Positions 33,173 to 46,395 of a stretch of 64,000 nucleotides of DNA are shown here, one piece after another. Each line of letters opens with the position of its first letter. The stretch's first letter is position 1. The translations under genes were made by a program, and so were the position numbers. Source of the DNA: Loripinus fragilis (taxonomy: Eukaryota > Mollusca > Bivalvia > Lucinida > Lucinidae); the NCBI GenBank assembly GCA_964019695.1, contig OZ026520.1, forward strand, positions 34,576,620 through 34,640,619, in the 5' to 3' direction. The notes under the pieces are model-generated. The model did not search any database. It saw only the letters and a program-made list of their open reading frames with translations, and was not told where the DNA came from.

Positions 33173-35300
33173 ATAGTTTTCTCCCCTTTCCTTACTGCTC
33201 CAATGGAAATGGTCGCATTGACCTTTACTTCACGGATTTACTTCATGATTTACATAATAGATATTACACATATTGACAAAATATGTGATTAAGTTGGCCA
33301 AAAATTTAAGTTTCTGTGCAATCTGATTGGTTGTATATCACAGGAAGGGGCGGAGAAAACTATAATTAGCAGATACTTTTTGCACTCTAATCATTAAACT
33401 ATTTAGGACCAATGTAATGTTCTTTGAAGTTTAATACTGTTGAGCCAGGATAGTCCGTTATACACATTGAGGGGTCACAGGTTATATTTTTTTTAAAAAT
33501 ACATGCATTTCTTTCTCTGAAAATCAAATATTGCTACCCCTTATGAAATACCGCATCATGCGGCACATGCCGCATTTCATCTGGGTTCTCACTTTTTGTC
33601 AAATTAACCGTTAGGGCTTTCCGGTTCACACCTGTTCTTATATGAATATGAGCGGCGTTCTAATATGAATGCAACCAGCTTCATAACTTTCTTCACATAT
33701 ATGCTAGGACAAAATGTTATACGCTATACCTTTAAACTGGCATCAGACTTAAAGAAAAATACAAAATACTTATTGAGTTATAACCCTTTGAATGAGGGTC
33801 ACTCTAATGCATTAACAAACTCATTGCTTCGAACATATAGTGATATAGACTATGGAAGGTATTTTCCGACGAAATTCTATGTGTCCAATTTAGTTTTTGT
33901 TTTTTAAGAGTGCAATTTTATTTCGTAAATTATAATCACACAATTAACAAAATAAAACCAGACTACTGACTTAAAAAGCCTAACTTGTATGCATAGAGTT
34001 TTGTCGGAAAATCCCTTCCATAATAGACGAGTGTATAATTCTTCGATAAACGAGTGAAAATTCTTGATTTTATATAATAGAATATCCCCACGTTCCTATA
34101 AAAAGATTCTGTGAAAGCTACGAAAATCCGACACGTTTTTGTTACATTACATCGAGTCGTTTTCACTAAAATCTCCAAATGGCACATGTAAACAAAAACA
34201 CCACCTTTCAGTTTTCAGTTTAACTTATCTCTAGCAAAATGCATGAAGCAACATTGAAACTTGTTATAACTTAAAGACAATATGTAGATCGCTCATACTG
34301 AGTTGTTGTTACAAATTACTAATGGATAGGGTCAATTTTTAAACGCTGCAAATCCTTTTTTGTGAAATCAGAAATGCCTTAAGTGAAGGGATTATTGAAT
34401 TTATACTTAATTTTGTTTTCATAACATTGCGGCTTTATTCTAAATTTGAATGCAAACTTTAAGTAACAGAAAAATGCTTGAAAATGATATAAAATGGGAT
34501 AACTCTGTAAATTGAGGATGGCGTGTTTTGAAAACTCCCTTATTACATATTTAGCATACTTTCATCAAAACGCAAAGAATAAGATGTATACATGTACAGC
34601 GATGTTCATTATTACGCCATCAGTAAATTACTCCAAATGACGTTTATTATATAATTCATGACGTCACAAACGTGCCTTACTCGAGATTGAAACATGATTA
34701 TATAACGTTTTCCTGCAAGCAACTTTGAGAATGTTACTAAAACTTGCATCTAATATTTGGTGCCAATTTGTCTCAAACTAACAAAGATATGACACTATAT
34801 CCGCACATGTACCAAAACGTGTGTTGTAATTTGCTTAAAAAATTCAGTATATAAGAGTGGCCTGCATATAAGTGTCAGTAACTCGAGGAATATATTTTGT
34901 GTTTTTTATGTTTGGTGCCAGTTTAAAGGCGACAAATTCGTAGTTTATCATTTTTTATACAAATTGATTTCAAACATCTCCTAAGTCATGCATTACATGT
35001 AAGACAAAAGGTGGACCTCCTCATATCATAACATACATGCAATATTAAAAGTAATCTTCGTATTATACATATGAAGATGTATTGTTGGATGTAGCGATGT
35101 GGGCAGAGTTTATATCTTTTCTATATGCTTAATTGTTTGTGCTGCATCATGGGATTTTTTTCCAATTTTGAGCAGTTTCTTTTTACCTTATATCTGTAAA
35201 CTTTTTTGCGCTATATTAATCAAGGACATTCGGGTCAGCTTTTCCTTGATATTACAACTACCATTCGACGAATTCGCTATAATTTCATTTTGGTGAATTA
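33173..35300. other. mostly unrecognised; one inverted pair
   Basis: No gene could be supported. CTATGGAAGGTATTTTCCGA (33850) and its inverse TCGGAAAATCCCTTCCATAA (34003-34022) form a loose foldback of ~180 bp. GAAATACCGCATCATGCGGC at 33545 is another short hairpin, related to 23239. Confidence 0.4.
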
Positions 35301-35301
35301 G

Positions 35302-35580
35302 TTCTCAAGATATTGAGCGGAAATGAGTCAAGGGCCACAAACTGTTACAAATATGCGAAAAATGATGGGTGAAAATCTCAATCAAGATCTTGTCAATATC
35401 AATGCATATACAGAATTTGGTAAAATTCTATCAATTTGTTCTCAAGATATTGAGCGTAAACGAAAATCTGACATCAATCAAGGGCAATAACTTTGTAAAA
35501 AATTTGTGAAAAATAACGGGTAACATTCCCAACTTAGATCTTGTCATTTTTCACAAATTTGTAACAGATTGATGTTTTTA
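35302..35580. repeat. two-unit ~138-bp tandem repeat
   Basis: GTTCTCAAGATATTGAGCGG at 35302 recurs at 35440 (GTTCTCAAGATATTGAGCGT). Each is followed by a CAAGGGC(C/A)A(C/T)AA segment and GATCTTGTCA. Confidence 0.7.
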
Positions 35581-36127
35581 CAGCATGAAAAAGCGCTAGA
35601 GCGGGGCTATAGTAAAATTATCTGACCATTCTAGTTGAATTTATTAAATCGCTGCGAAAAAGTGATAACATGCTCGCAAGCCTCGCATTTTATCTCTTTT
35701 CCCCTTCCAATAATACATGAGCACTTATATAAGGTATTCTAGTATCTCATGGTGCAGTTAATTTTAACTTTTGCAAATTTATCTTGTTTTGCGTGAATGA
35801 GGCTAATATTATGAAAGCATTTATTCAGATCAAAATGTAATGTATGGTTGTATATGCGCGCGCACAAGAGAGTGTGTATCGTAGTGTGACAAATGCATGT
35901 ATTATTGCTTAAGCGGGAGGCTGATTTAATCAGGTGTAATTTGTTTTGTTAAAATACAAAAAAATAAATAAAATGGTGACGGGAAGTTTTAGTTTGTCGT
36001 CAATGCAAAAATTATTCTAGATAAGCTAGAATCTCTTGCATTGTGGTTTTATGGCCCGATCAACATTGTTTTCCCATGCGGACAAACTGAGTTCACTAAC
36101 TGCTGTCAGTACATGTAAACATCTGAT

Positions 36128-36202
36128 GCGGGCCATCATTGTCACTCCTGCGAAACTCCTTACTAATGGCGTTTCGCTGGCGGGGCAATGTCGGTCTGAC
36201 AC
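36128..36202. repeat. hairpin repeat, GCCAGCGAAACGCC family, copy 3
   Basis: CGGGCCATCATTGTCACTCC / TGCGAAACTCC faces GGCGTTTCGCTGGCGGGGC. The left arm is more decayed than in the other copies. Confidence 0.65.
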
Positions 36203-36224
36203 AGTGTGCTGAAGGACCGTTCCA

Positions 36225-36450
36225 ATGAGGTACTTCCTTTGTGGATCATTTGTGTTTTTTGTCTCATGTGTTTCTCATGCTTTCGCATCTGTTTATTGCT
36301 GCCATGTGGTCACCTGCTTGGAAACAGCTGACGTCTTGGCTCTTGTTGGTGATGTTTATTGTATTTTTGTTACTTTCCCATGTGGCATCCTGGGTCAGGT
36401 GTGGTACTTGATTGTATTGTTCCTGATCTTTACCGTCTTTCTACATGTAT
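36225..36450. repeat. dispersed repeat related to 31402-31700
   Basis: ATGTGGTCACCTGCTTGGAA, CATGTGGCATCCTGGGTCAG and GTGTGGTACTTGATTGTAT follow the same order as in 31460-31665. The 78-codon frame is a by-product. Confidence 0.6.
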
Positions 36451-36654
36451 ACATAACGTAACTATAAACTGACAACTACTATCCTATTCGAACCAGAGTG
36501 TTTGATAAAGTAGCATAAAGAAAGGATCATGTATATAATCACTACGCATGCATGTATATCTGGTCACAAAAACAATTGAGTATGACATAAAATGCTACAA
36601 TCACAGATCACAGACCAACCTATGACACCCGAATCTGATTGGTTCAGTAAAAGT

Positions 36655-36720
36655 ATATATTCTTTATTTCCTCCAAAATATGAACCTGATGAAGAGCGCA
36701 TGAAGATAAAGACATTTACA
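36655..36720 (-). mobile_element. short LINE 3'-end fragment
   Basis: ATATTCTTTATTTCCTCCAA matches the 3' boundary of the LINE at 42231; nothing else of that element follows. Confidence 0.4.
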
Positions 36721-36789
36721 ACAGGAGCAGAAGTCGCAACTACCCGCTTTTTACCTGTTACCTTTTCCTTGGTGTCAAGTTCTACCAAA

Positions 36790-38445
36790 ATGTAGCTCAG
36801 TACCGTCTACATAATATGACCTATGCACCTGAGAAGTTTAAAGTTGCTATGTCCAATGGTTAAGGCGAATATGCATTTACAAGAAAATACATATTTGACC
36901 TTGACCTTAGGGTCAAGGTCATACAAAATGTTTTCCAGTGCCCGCCAAATCATATGATCTATGCGCCTGCAAAATTTGAAGTTGCTACGTCCAACAGTTC
37001 AGGAGATGATGTATTTACTAGAAAGTACATTATTTGACCTTAAGATCAAGGTCACACAAACTGTGCCTCAGTACCCTCTACATCATTAGGCCTATTCACC
37101 TGCACTGTTCGGGGTTGCTACGTCCCACTGTTAATGAAGAGATACATTTACAAGAAAATACGACCTTGAAAATGTTGCTCAGTACCCTCTACATCATGTG
37201 GCCTATTCATATGCATGGTTTGAGTTTGCTGCGTCAAACCGTTAGGGAGGAGATGCATTTACAATAAAATACATTATTTGACCCCAAGGTCACACACAAT
37301 GTTGTCCAGTACCCTTTACAATATGTTGCCTATTCACCTGCAAGGTTTGAGGTTGCCAGGTCCAACCGTTAAGGAGGAGATGCATTTACAAGAAAAAACA
37401 TTATTCGACCTTTGACCTTGACCGCGGGTAACAAAATGTTGCTCAGTTTCCTCTACATCACGTGACCTATTCACCTGCAAAGTTTGAAGTTGCTACGCCC
37501 AACAGTTAAAGTGGAGATGCATTTACAAGAAAATACATTATTCGACCTTTGACCTTGACCTTCGGGTCAAGGTTATACAAAATTTTGCGCATTACTCTCT
37601 ACATCATGTAGCCTTTCACCTGCAAGGTTTGATGTTGCCAGGTCCAACCGTTAAGGAGGAGATGCATTTACAATAAAAAACATTATTCGACCTTTTACCT
37701 TGACCTTGGGGTCAAAGTCACCACAAAATGTTGCTTAGTTCCCTCTATATCATGTGACCCATTCACCTGCTACGCCCAACGGCTACGGAGGAAGTGCATT
37801 TACAAGAAACTCGAGGGACGTACGTACGTACATACGAACATACTATCACATGGACAGGCGGACGACGGACCGACTTTGGTACGAAATTAATATACCTTTT
37901 TTTCTAAAGAAAAAGCTGGTTTAATAATTCAACAGAAAACTGAAACATATATACACTAGACTTCAGTCGATGGTACACCATCGCAAATATCCGCTTAGTA
38001 GCTACCCAAAGCATCTGCAAAGTTTGAAGTTGCTGCGTCCAACCGTTTAGGAGCAGATGCATTTTCAAGAAAGAACATTATTTCACTTTTGACTCTGGCC
38101 TTAGGTCAAATACAAACACGAAACATTGCGCAGAATCCTCTACACCATATGATCTGTGCACCTGCAAAGTTTGAAACTGCTATGTCCAAGGGTTTAGGAG
38201 GAAATGCATTTACAAGAAATATTTTATTTGACCGTGACCTAAGGTCAAGGTCACATGAAGCATTGCCCTCTACATCATGTGACAAATGTACCTGCAAAGT
38301 TTGAAGTTGTTACGGCCAATGGCTAAGGAGATGTATTACCAAGAAAATACATTATTTGACTTCGACCTCAAGGTCAAGGGGGTTAAGGTCACACAAAATG
38401 TTGCCCAATATCTTCGACTTCATGTGACCTATGCACCAGCAAAGT
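36790..38445. repeat. ~110-142-bp minisatellite, ~11 units
   Basis: Degenerate units recur through this stretch: CACCTGCAAAGTTTGAAGTT, CTACGTCCAACGGTTA, GAGGAGATGCATTTACAAGA, AAATACATTATTTGACC and TTGACCTTAGGGTCAAGGTC. The ATTTACAAGAAAATACA landmark falls near 36877, 37016, 37147, 37257, 37384, 37523, 37665, 37798, 38060, 38208 and 38335. Exact TCAAGGTCA or its complement TGACCTTGA occurs at 36896, 36913, 37046, 37413, 37550, 38245 and 38368. A non-repeat insert occupies about 37810-37960. All local frames are repeat-derived. Confidence 0.85.
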
Positions 38446-38575
38446 CATCCTCGGTAACCAAGGCGTGACCCATTCCTTACCCACTGCATTCATCCCAGCG
38501 CGTGAAAAATTGGTACCAATACGTCACATATTTTATACCAATATTTCACATTTTGTGAAATTTGCGCACGTAGTG

Positions 38576-40015
38576 AAAGGATCATTGACATTTGCTATGG
38601 GTAAATGCCTATGGTTTTCAGTAAAAATAAAAGTTTGTCAATTGTCCCTTTCTTCACCTTGAAGCTACCCTGACCTGAGTACTTTATGGCTGTGAAATCC
38701 GTTTTCGATATTAAATGCTTCAAAGATGTAGAATTTTGGGTAGAACAATCAGTTTTACATTAAGATATATAGAAATCCGAAAACATTTTTTTAAAATATC
38801 ATTCCCCCACGTGTGCCAGCAAAAGCTTTTGCATGTATAGGTGTTACCATATTTTACACATTGTATGAAAGTGGCTTGCTGGCACAAGGGGGGGGGGAGA
38901 TGTTCAGCAGCCCAAAAACCCAGGGCCTAAGCCCATAAAATGCCTTTTCTACCAAATAAGAAATTAATGACAGTAATGAAATTCTCTAGAACCAACCTCC
39001 TAAATTGCTTTGTATTCTGTGCTAGTTTAATATTAAGTACTTAAAGATTAAAAGTAGAATTAGCAAGGTTTTATGCATTTTTCATAAGAAAAAATCTCAC
39101 TGTTATTAAATGACACATTATTTTGCAAACTTCCTGTACTTATCTATTTGCATGCGTGGGAATTGTTCATGTTTTCATTTTCGTCTGCTGACTTTTTTCA
39201 AAATAAAGTTTTTAAAAATAAACCACCCAGGACTACCATCAGAGTGTCAAACAGTTTGGATCCAGATCAAGACGGACATTCTGTTGGTCTTCATCTGGGT
39301 TCAAAATGTTTGCAAAAGGCTATTGGCAAACGACAAAATTATCCACTGGCATGCAAAGAGTTATAACAGGTAAATACTTTAGTGTTCAATATATTGTCTC
39401 CTATAGGGATATACATGCATATGTATACCATAAATATTCGGACACTTTAAATACATTCAACATGCTATGCCCTTTAAACAAAGCAAAAGTAAAATTCAAA
39501 GGATCTAGTTAGAATCAGTTTTACTTTCCAATACTAAATGGGACACTTTCATTCCTTCAAAAATATTTATTTCTTTTGTTGAGTTTTCAGTTTTGTATTA
39601 TTTACGGTACATGTAGTCAAAAATGTACAGGTAACTCCTAAATTGTCTCCCCAAAATCATTTCATTACAAAACATATTTTGTTTTTAAAACAATTTCATC
39701 AATTATCGCGATTCGTTAATACTCTGCATATGGTATAATCAATAGGTATCACCATGCCTACCAAATAAATCAAGAAAACGTGCAGAGATCACTTTTTAAA
39801 GCACTTTTTATTTTCATGAAATTTCAGACCCCCTCCCCTTTCTACCCGCCATAACTTTCGAGTGCGTAGGAATTTTGAAAATATTTTGCTAGCTGGTACT
39901 TGCCATTAGATTCATCTATTGCACTGATACTACATGCACCACACTAGAAGCTCAAAAGCAGCGTTCTGTGAATCAGAAAAATAGGCGTATAAGGCCCAAA
40001 CCGTCAATGAGACTT
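38576..40015. mobile_element. ~1.44-kb TIR element, copy A (uninterrupted)
   Basis: The left end AAAGGATCATTGACATTTGC and right end ACCGTCAATGAGACTT are imperfect inverted repeats. The whole unit pairs, in reverse, with copy B (45859-46395 plus 60325-61241). Inside is the GTCTGCTG-type inverted-repeat block (39130-39370) and a poly-G run at 38888-38899. The site TTTAAA at 39473-39478 corresponds to where copy B was split. The frames at 39110-39512 come from the repeat block. No transposase was seen. Confidence 0.85.
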
Positions 40016-42230
40016 AGATGTAGCATACATGCACAATCTTCACATCGATAAATTTCATATGTTTAACAGTTGGAAAATCTGGGACAGGACTAAGACTGCA
40101 AATCATATATATGAGCCGCGTCGCGAGAAAACGTTTCTTTTGAGTCCATGCTCCAGATTCGCCAGCTTGTGTCCATGTAGATACAGAAACAAACACTAGT
40201 CTTTTAATTATAGATTGAGAATCTTTGGAGATTTTTCAATGAGTGCAGGAATTTTTTCAGTCAATGTAGCAAAGAAACATATATGTATTTACAGAGCTTA
40301 TCTGCGCTTTTTGGCAAATGCAAAAAAAAATTCTCAGGGTGAGGCTTGTGGACAACAACGTGTTGAAGCAAATATCAGTAATCTAGATGAGAAGATCTTA
40401 CTATCAGTACTATTACCTGATCTATCAATCCCGTTTTTCTATGTCAATATTGGTGTGTTTTTTTTATCTGAAAAGGCAAGGCCTAGCAACTAAGACAAAC
40501 CTTCTTATCTGAAATAACTTGCTCTAGAGCCTTGATATTTGGTATGTAGCTTCAGCTAGAAGACCTCTACCATCTTTGTTCACAATATGACCATGATCAA
40601 AAATGACCCCGCCCAGAGTGTCAACATCCTGTGCCTTTTGTCAACATAATAAATGGACACTTTTCCATGTAAAGCTTTATAATGAAACTCCTGATTAATG
40701 AAACATCATGGCTTGGCTACGAGAGGAGCTATGCTTTGCTATACCCTTATATAAAATCATTCTCAAAGAGCGTCACCTAGCCCAAAGATCCTCTTGTTTC
40801 CATTTAATGAATCGTGTTCCTGAGAGACATATTGATTTGGCCAGTGGCACCTGTAACCAAATAGTGTCCGCTCTGTGATTCAAAATCATGAAGGGAAACA
40901 CTCAAAAGTTATGTAGAATATTTCACGAACTAGTTTTGTGGTGCTTAGGGACCTGTTGAATTTCAGCATCCAGTTATTCTTAAAAAAACAGCAAGATATT
41001 GATATTGTTTTGAAAAAAGTTCTAACGTTTTTATTTCTAATGCATGTTTAGAACAATTTTTCCAAAATCCTTAAATAATCAGATTGTGTGGCTTTGATGC
41101 AAGTATTTCGCTTTACTGTTTATGAAATCAATCAAATTCATTATTTCAAGCCTTTGTGCAAATAGCAACTTATTTGAGATGGCATGCAGACAACAAAAGC
41201 TCATGGTATACATTCAGAAAGCAACAGACATAACTCCTTAACATAACTCTATTATTTACACTTTAAATTGTGCCCATTTAACCTTCGTAATACGAATTTA
41301 CATCCGCTTATAAATTGTTTTGGTTTGCTCATAAAAGTTCACACAAATATTGAGCACTGAACAGTAGCTTTTGAATATGATTTATTTGAGTGATTTTTAG
41401 TTTCCTGGACAAAATCATGCTTCAAAGTAGCGTGGTTGATTCGATATCCCTTGTATCAATGTTTTGAGCTATGTCCCTTCGAACTTTGTAAGTATCAGTT
41501 TCTGTCAAAAATTATGTCAGCCCTTCAACTTATTCCATATTATGATATATTTTCTGTTCAATTCAATTCATGACACAAAAAGTAAAATAAACGCAGTAAC
41601 CAGGTGTGAAGAACTGGTACCGATTCTTCACATTTGTGAAAATTGAGTAACAATTCTTGACATTTGAGAAAAATCGAACCTGTCATTCGCAGATGACACG
41701 AACACGTATCAATTCTCCACAGTTAAAAATGAGAAAGATGTTAAATTTGAGCACAGATGTTAGACCCTCAAAATTATCGAAATTGATCATACGCAAATTT
41801 CACATTTTCCAAAAGTGACGTTTTGGTACCAATTTTTCACATGGTGTGAAATTTGCGAATTGTGAAATTTGCGGTTCAACAAAGCTCTAAAAATGACCAG
41901 TTAACTGGTAATTTTCAGAGCTTTTTTTTTTTGACTCGTCATTTTCAGCTTTTTTCTTTTAGTATCTCCAGAACAAACAGTTAAATCAGTAAGGTAAACA
42001 CACAATCACTTTTCACAGTGGCATTCTCGAAAAAACACAAACAGAACCTCAAAAATATATCATTTATTTCAACGAAACAAATAAAATTTAGAGTCAGCGG
42101 ATAAAATAAAAACATAGTTTTAGAATTTATGTTCAACTTTCCGGAAAATTACAGTAGGAGGGTTCGTAAATCAACAAATAAAAAATTTCTGGCCCTATGC
42201 AAATATGGCTTCGAATGCTGATAGATATAT
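40016..42230. other. long stretch without recognised genes
   Basis: No domain-bearing frame. A TTCACATTTTGTGAAATTTG-type repeat with GGTACCAATTTTTCAC (41805-41875) matches sequence at 38510-38565. The 92-codon frame at 40215-40493 has no recognisable motif. Confidence 0.4.
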
Positions 42231-45200
42231 AGATATTCTTTATTTCCTCCAAATAGAAAAGTACAATCTACATATAAATATAAATATGTATGAATACAGA
42301 CATACAAACATATATACACATATCAAATATCAAATATGGCAATTAAACTATATCAATTTGCATGTAAATGTATGCGAACATGGTACTAGATACAGATTTT
42401 TCGCAAAATAAAAGTATACACAATCATTGTCATGCTGCTATCCCTACCTCACTATTCTTACCGAAACGAAATGCAAGGGTAGTGAAAGGTAATGAGAAAT
42501 AACTTAAACAATCTATCCTTATTATGAAATGTAGCAACGTTCAATTCTAGTGATAATGTACATACTACTAGTCTGATCCCTGCTATGGTTCATAAAAACT
42601 CAAAGTCGGTCGCAACATCCTATCAATTTCCTCCAAAAGCCTAATAGGAGGAAAGAGAAGACCGAAAAACATTTTAACGAATAAAGGTACATGTACGTTG
42701 ACATCACACATGATACATACACATAACTCTTTGCATTAAATTTCAAAGAAGAAACATAACTTCTTAATAGAGTAATTTCACTATATGTTTATACTTACAC
42801 CACATTTTGTGAAGATTGGTAATGCAGCATATTTTAAACTGCTCAATTTTATTACCCGATATTCGAGTAAACTCTGCATTTTCCATGCCTAGGAGAAGAT
42901 CAGTCACACGGCTTTTGTCTACTGTACAGAGGAACATATAGGCCTGGATACTAATGTTTTGAGTGTCAGACCATAGCCTTGCTCTTTCCAGACCCAAGTA
43001 AATGCAAGTGTTAATACAATGATCTACAGTATTGTCATAATACACATTACAGTATAGACAGAATGTGTTATCCATTGACATCTCAGCCAAATGAGATATC
43101 AATTGAATGAGAGAAAACTGGGAAATAGAAAATTTCTTCTCTCTTTCGATAAATACCCTACCAAGTGTGGCACATACTCAAAATGAATATCTCTGAATCG
43201 ACAAAAATCGTGTGTCAATGTTTTAATGTTCCAAGTAGAAATTGCACTGTGATGCAGTTTACTCTTTAGCAGACGTTTCCAGGCAAAGGATGTGGGAAAT
43301 ATTCCCTTTTCAGTATATGTATATGAGATGTCAATCAACTGGTATTTTTTTTAGTAATCTCACAACATCTGGTACAAAACCTTCTTGTTTATGATTACAT
43401 TTGGCAATATACGATGTTAATCTGTTAAGAAGGACTGTTTTAACCCAAATATTTTAATTCAATCTACAAAACTGGCCAAAAAGAGTTAATTTTCTGAAAT
43501 CTATATCAATTTCAATCGGAAATATATCCAAGAGACTTAAAGCCACGTCTGTTCGTGTACGTAGATTGAGCGATTGCATATGCTTAACACAAAACCTGTG
43601 GGCACGTTCTAGTAAAAGTAATTCAGTGTCATTTAGATTATCCCAATTTTCGCAACCATAAAGAGACTTCGGTAAAACTATCGATTTATAGATTGTTTTA
43701 CATGTGAGGGGATGCAGAGCACCATGATTAAGAATACCACTATTAACTAGACAGAGAAAAATACCTTTAAGCTTGTGGGTTGCATCTTTAGTACTTATTT
43801 TGTTGTTAAGATATTTATTATTGTTAACCCCAAGGTGCTTATAATTTTCACTTTCTGCTACGATATCATTACCTAGATACCATGATCGTTTTGATTTTTG
43901 ATAATTATTTTTTTTTTCATTGTACACAATAACTGAGCTTTTAGGAGCCGAATAGTCATATCGCCACTTACAAGAGTATGTATAACATATGCACAGAAGG
44001 ATAGCAAGGCCGCCTATAGATAATGCATGTCATCAGCAACAGTGGGAGCACATACGTTCATATTTAACATTTTGAATCCGACATGACAATTGACCAATTA
44101 TTCAAGTAGGTCGTCGTTAAAACACAAAAACATAAAAGGGGAAATAACACCACCCTGAGGGGACCCTTAAAGAATTTTGAACCAAACAGATTTATGCCCC
44201 TTAAACAGAACACAACTCCTCATATTTGTATGAAGATCAATAATAATACCCAGTAATTTTGACCTAATCCCAAGGTCGAATAACTTTACAAACAGGCCAT
44301 CGTGCAACATACGATCAAATGCCTTCTGAATATCCAGGTAACATACGAAAAGCTAACTGTGATTTTCCTTAGCATATGAGATACATTCTTTGACCATTAA
44401 GGAGGTCATATTGCAGCCAATATTTGCTCTGAAACCACCTTGTAAACCATTTAAGGGCTTTGAGATACTGGCTTCGACCCTTTCCAATAAGATTCTTTCA
44501 AAAAGTTTTAACAAAGAAGAAACAAGTGTTATAGCTCGATAATTATTTGGGTCAGTTTTTGATTTCCGACCACCTTTATGTAACGTTATTATGATACCTT
44601 GTTTGAGACTGGGTGGGATATAACTGTTATTGTACATATCAGTAAAGAAATTTGCAAGCTGTTCATATAAAACATCCCCTCCATTTATCAAATGCTCATT
44701 GTAAGTGCAATCGTGCCCACAGGCTTTCTTCTTTTTTAGAACCTTGACAGCTTTTTTTAACATCGTATACTGATATATAAGTAGAATTACTGTTCTTATC
44801 TGATGCGATTTCCGCCCTGATGTCGTTTACCCTCTGCTCAGCTTCCAGTTTAAAATTCGAATCACAGTGGGGTCGATCTGTGTCTAGATATAACTTGCGA
44901 AAATATTCATATCAGCCAGAGGCAATACTTTCTGCATCACGGCAGATAACTTTTTTTTAAAAAAATTTGATTTCTGAACCTGCGTTTGTGCATGAAAAAT
45001 TCCTTCTGTTATTTACTTTTTTCCAAAAGACCGCACTGCCTACTTCGGCAGCTTGATCAATATCGCTGTCCAATTCAGTTAAAAACTTCTCTGCACATTT
45101 TCGGTGATACGCCCGAAACAAGCCTTTAGTAAGTTTATATTCCCTATATGAGAGATGAGTATGCCACATTGGCCGCCCTTCCCTAATCCAATTTCGCCTT

Positions 45201-45290
45201 TTTCCCCTCATTGCAGCATGCAGATCTTTTAACGTTGTGTCCCAGTAAGGTTTTAAAGTAGGGCTTGAATTTATTTTTAGGCAGTACCAA
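42231..45290 (-). mobile_element. 5'-truncated LINE with degenerate RT
   Basis: Minus-strand non-LTR element of about 3 kb. From its 5' side come the linker (44957-45211, KGLFRAYHRKCAEKFL), then the RT fingers (44353-44763, KKKKACGHDCTYNEHLI, NNYRAITLVSSLLKLFERIL and GLQGGFRANIGC). The palm catalytic segment near 44030 reads VADD instead of YADD, followed by a frameshift. Next come the thumb and post-RT region (43454-43927, NYKHLGVNNNKYLNNKIST, SIVLPKSLYGCENW) and a knuckle (42764-43102, CLYCNVYYDNTVDHCIN). The 3' boundary GGAGGAAATAAAGAATAT is shared with 9845 and 36655. It is not functional. Confidence 0.85.
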
Positions 45291-45509
45291 GTCTGAATCT
45301 ATAGTTATACTGTTAACGATTTGAAGAGGCTAATTGATGAAGCATACATAGGTTAAGATAAACTTTTTTTTCAGCCTAAAAGTATAAATATATATATCTT
45401 ACCGATCAATTTTAACATATGTTTCGGGTGCTCAAAAGGCGGTTCTTTTGCGTACCCACAACACATGTTTTGGTTGAGAAATAAAAAAACTTATTTTTCT
45501 TGCACGCAC

Positions 45510-45630
45510 TCTGAACTAAATGCCTAGGCATGTTCAGTGGTTTGCAGACAATCAGATGAAAGCAAAGCCTGGTAAGTTCCAGGCAAAAGCTGTGGGTAAA
45601 CATACACACAGTGCAGAAAACTTCGTCAGG
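45510..45630 (+). mobile_element. LINE RT thumb fragment
   Basis: A short plus-strand frame reads HVQWFADNQMKAKPGKFQ then AKAVGKHTHSAENF. This matches the segment just after YADD in many RTE/CR1-type RTs (W...N.MKANP.KFQ...GKKTH). The surrounding 126-codon frame runs on into unrelated DNA and is not one protein. Confidence 0.6.
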
Positions 45631-45858
45631 GGTCCATTTTTAAGTCACCAATGTATTTTACAGAGTGCCGTACAAACCTCCCTCGAGAAACAATTAGACC
45701 AAAATAAAAGTCGAGGCTTGCCGAGCACTTTATCGTTTTTCGCAACAAGTGTAACAAACCAAATCACGCAGGAACACAAAATGTTAGATTCTTTTTTTCA
45801 TATGACTCTAAAAGTACTTTGGAGTCGTGTTATTGGCGTGCAAAGTATAAGACTTTGC

Positions 45859-46395
45859 AAGGATCATTCACGGTTTGGGCCTTATACGCCTATTTTCTGA
45901 TTCCCAGAACGCCGCTTTGGAGCTTTTGGTGTTGTGCATGTAGTATCAGTGCGATAATTGAATCTAATGGCAAGAGCCAGCTAGCAAACTATTTTCAAAA
46001 TTCCTATGCACTCAAGAGTTATGGCGGGTAGAAAGGGGAGGGGATATGAAATTTCATGACAATAAAAAGTGCTTTAAAAAGTGATTTCTGTACGTTTTCT
46101 TGATTTATTTGGTAGGCATGGTGATATCTATTTAACAAATCATTTGCAGAGTATTAACGAATCACGATAATTGATGAAATTGATTTAAAACAAAATATCC
46201 TTTGTAATAAAATGATTTTGGGGAGATAATTTAGAAGTTACCTGTACATTTTGACTACATGTACCGTAAATAATACAAAACTAAAAGCATAACAAAAGAA
46301 ATAAATACTTTTGAAGGAATGAACGTGTCCCATTAAGCATTGGAAAGTAAAACTGATTCTAACTAGATCCTTTGAATATTAGTTTTGCTTTTTAA
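45859..46395. mobile_element. 1.45-kb TIR element copy B, left piece
   Basis: Reverse complement of 39474-40015 in copy A. It starts AAGGATCATTCACGGTTTGG and ends at TTAA (46392-46395), where the 13.9-kb unit begins. The rest of copy B is at 60325-61241. Confidence 0.85.

Noticed and set aside
39110..39512. Three overlapping plus-strand frames, with a mirror on the minus strand at 60479
   Set aside because: They translate the inverted-repeat block of the 1.45-kb element in copies A and B; composition and register do not suggest a protein.
45520..45900. 126-codon frame as one protein
   Set aside because: Only the first ~35 codons are LINE-like; the rest runs across unrelated DNA into the TIR element at 45859.
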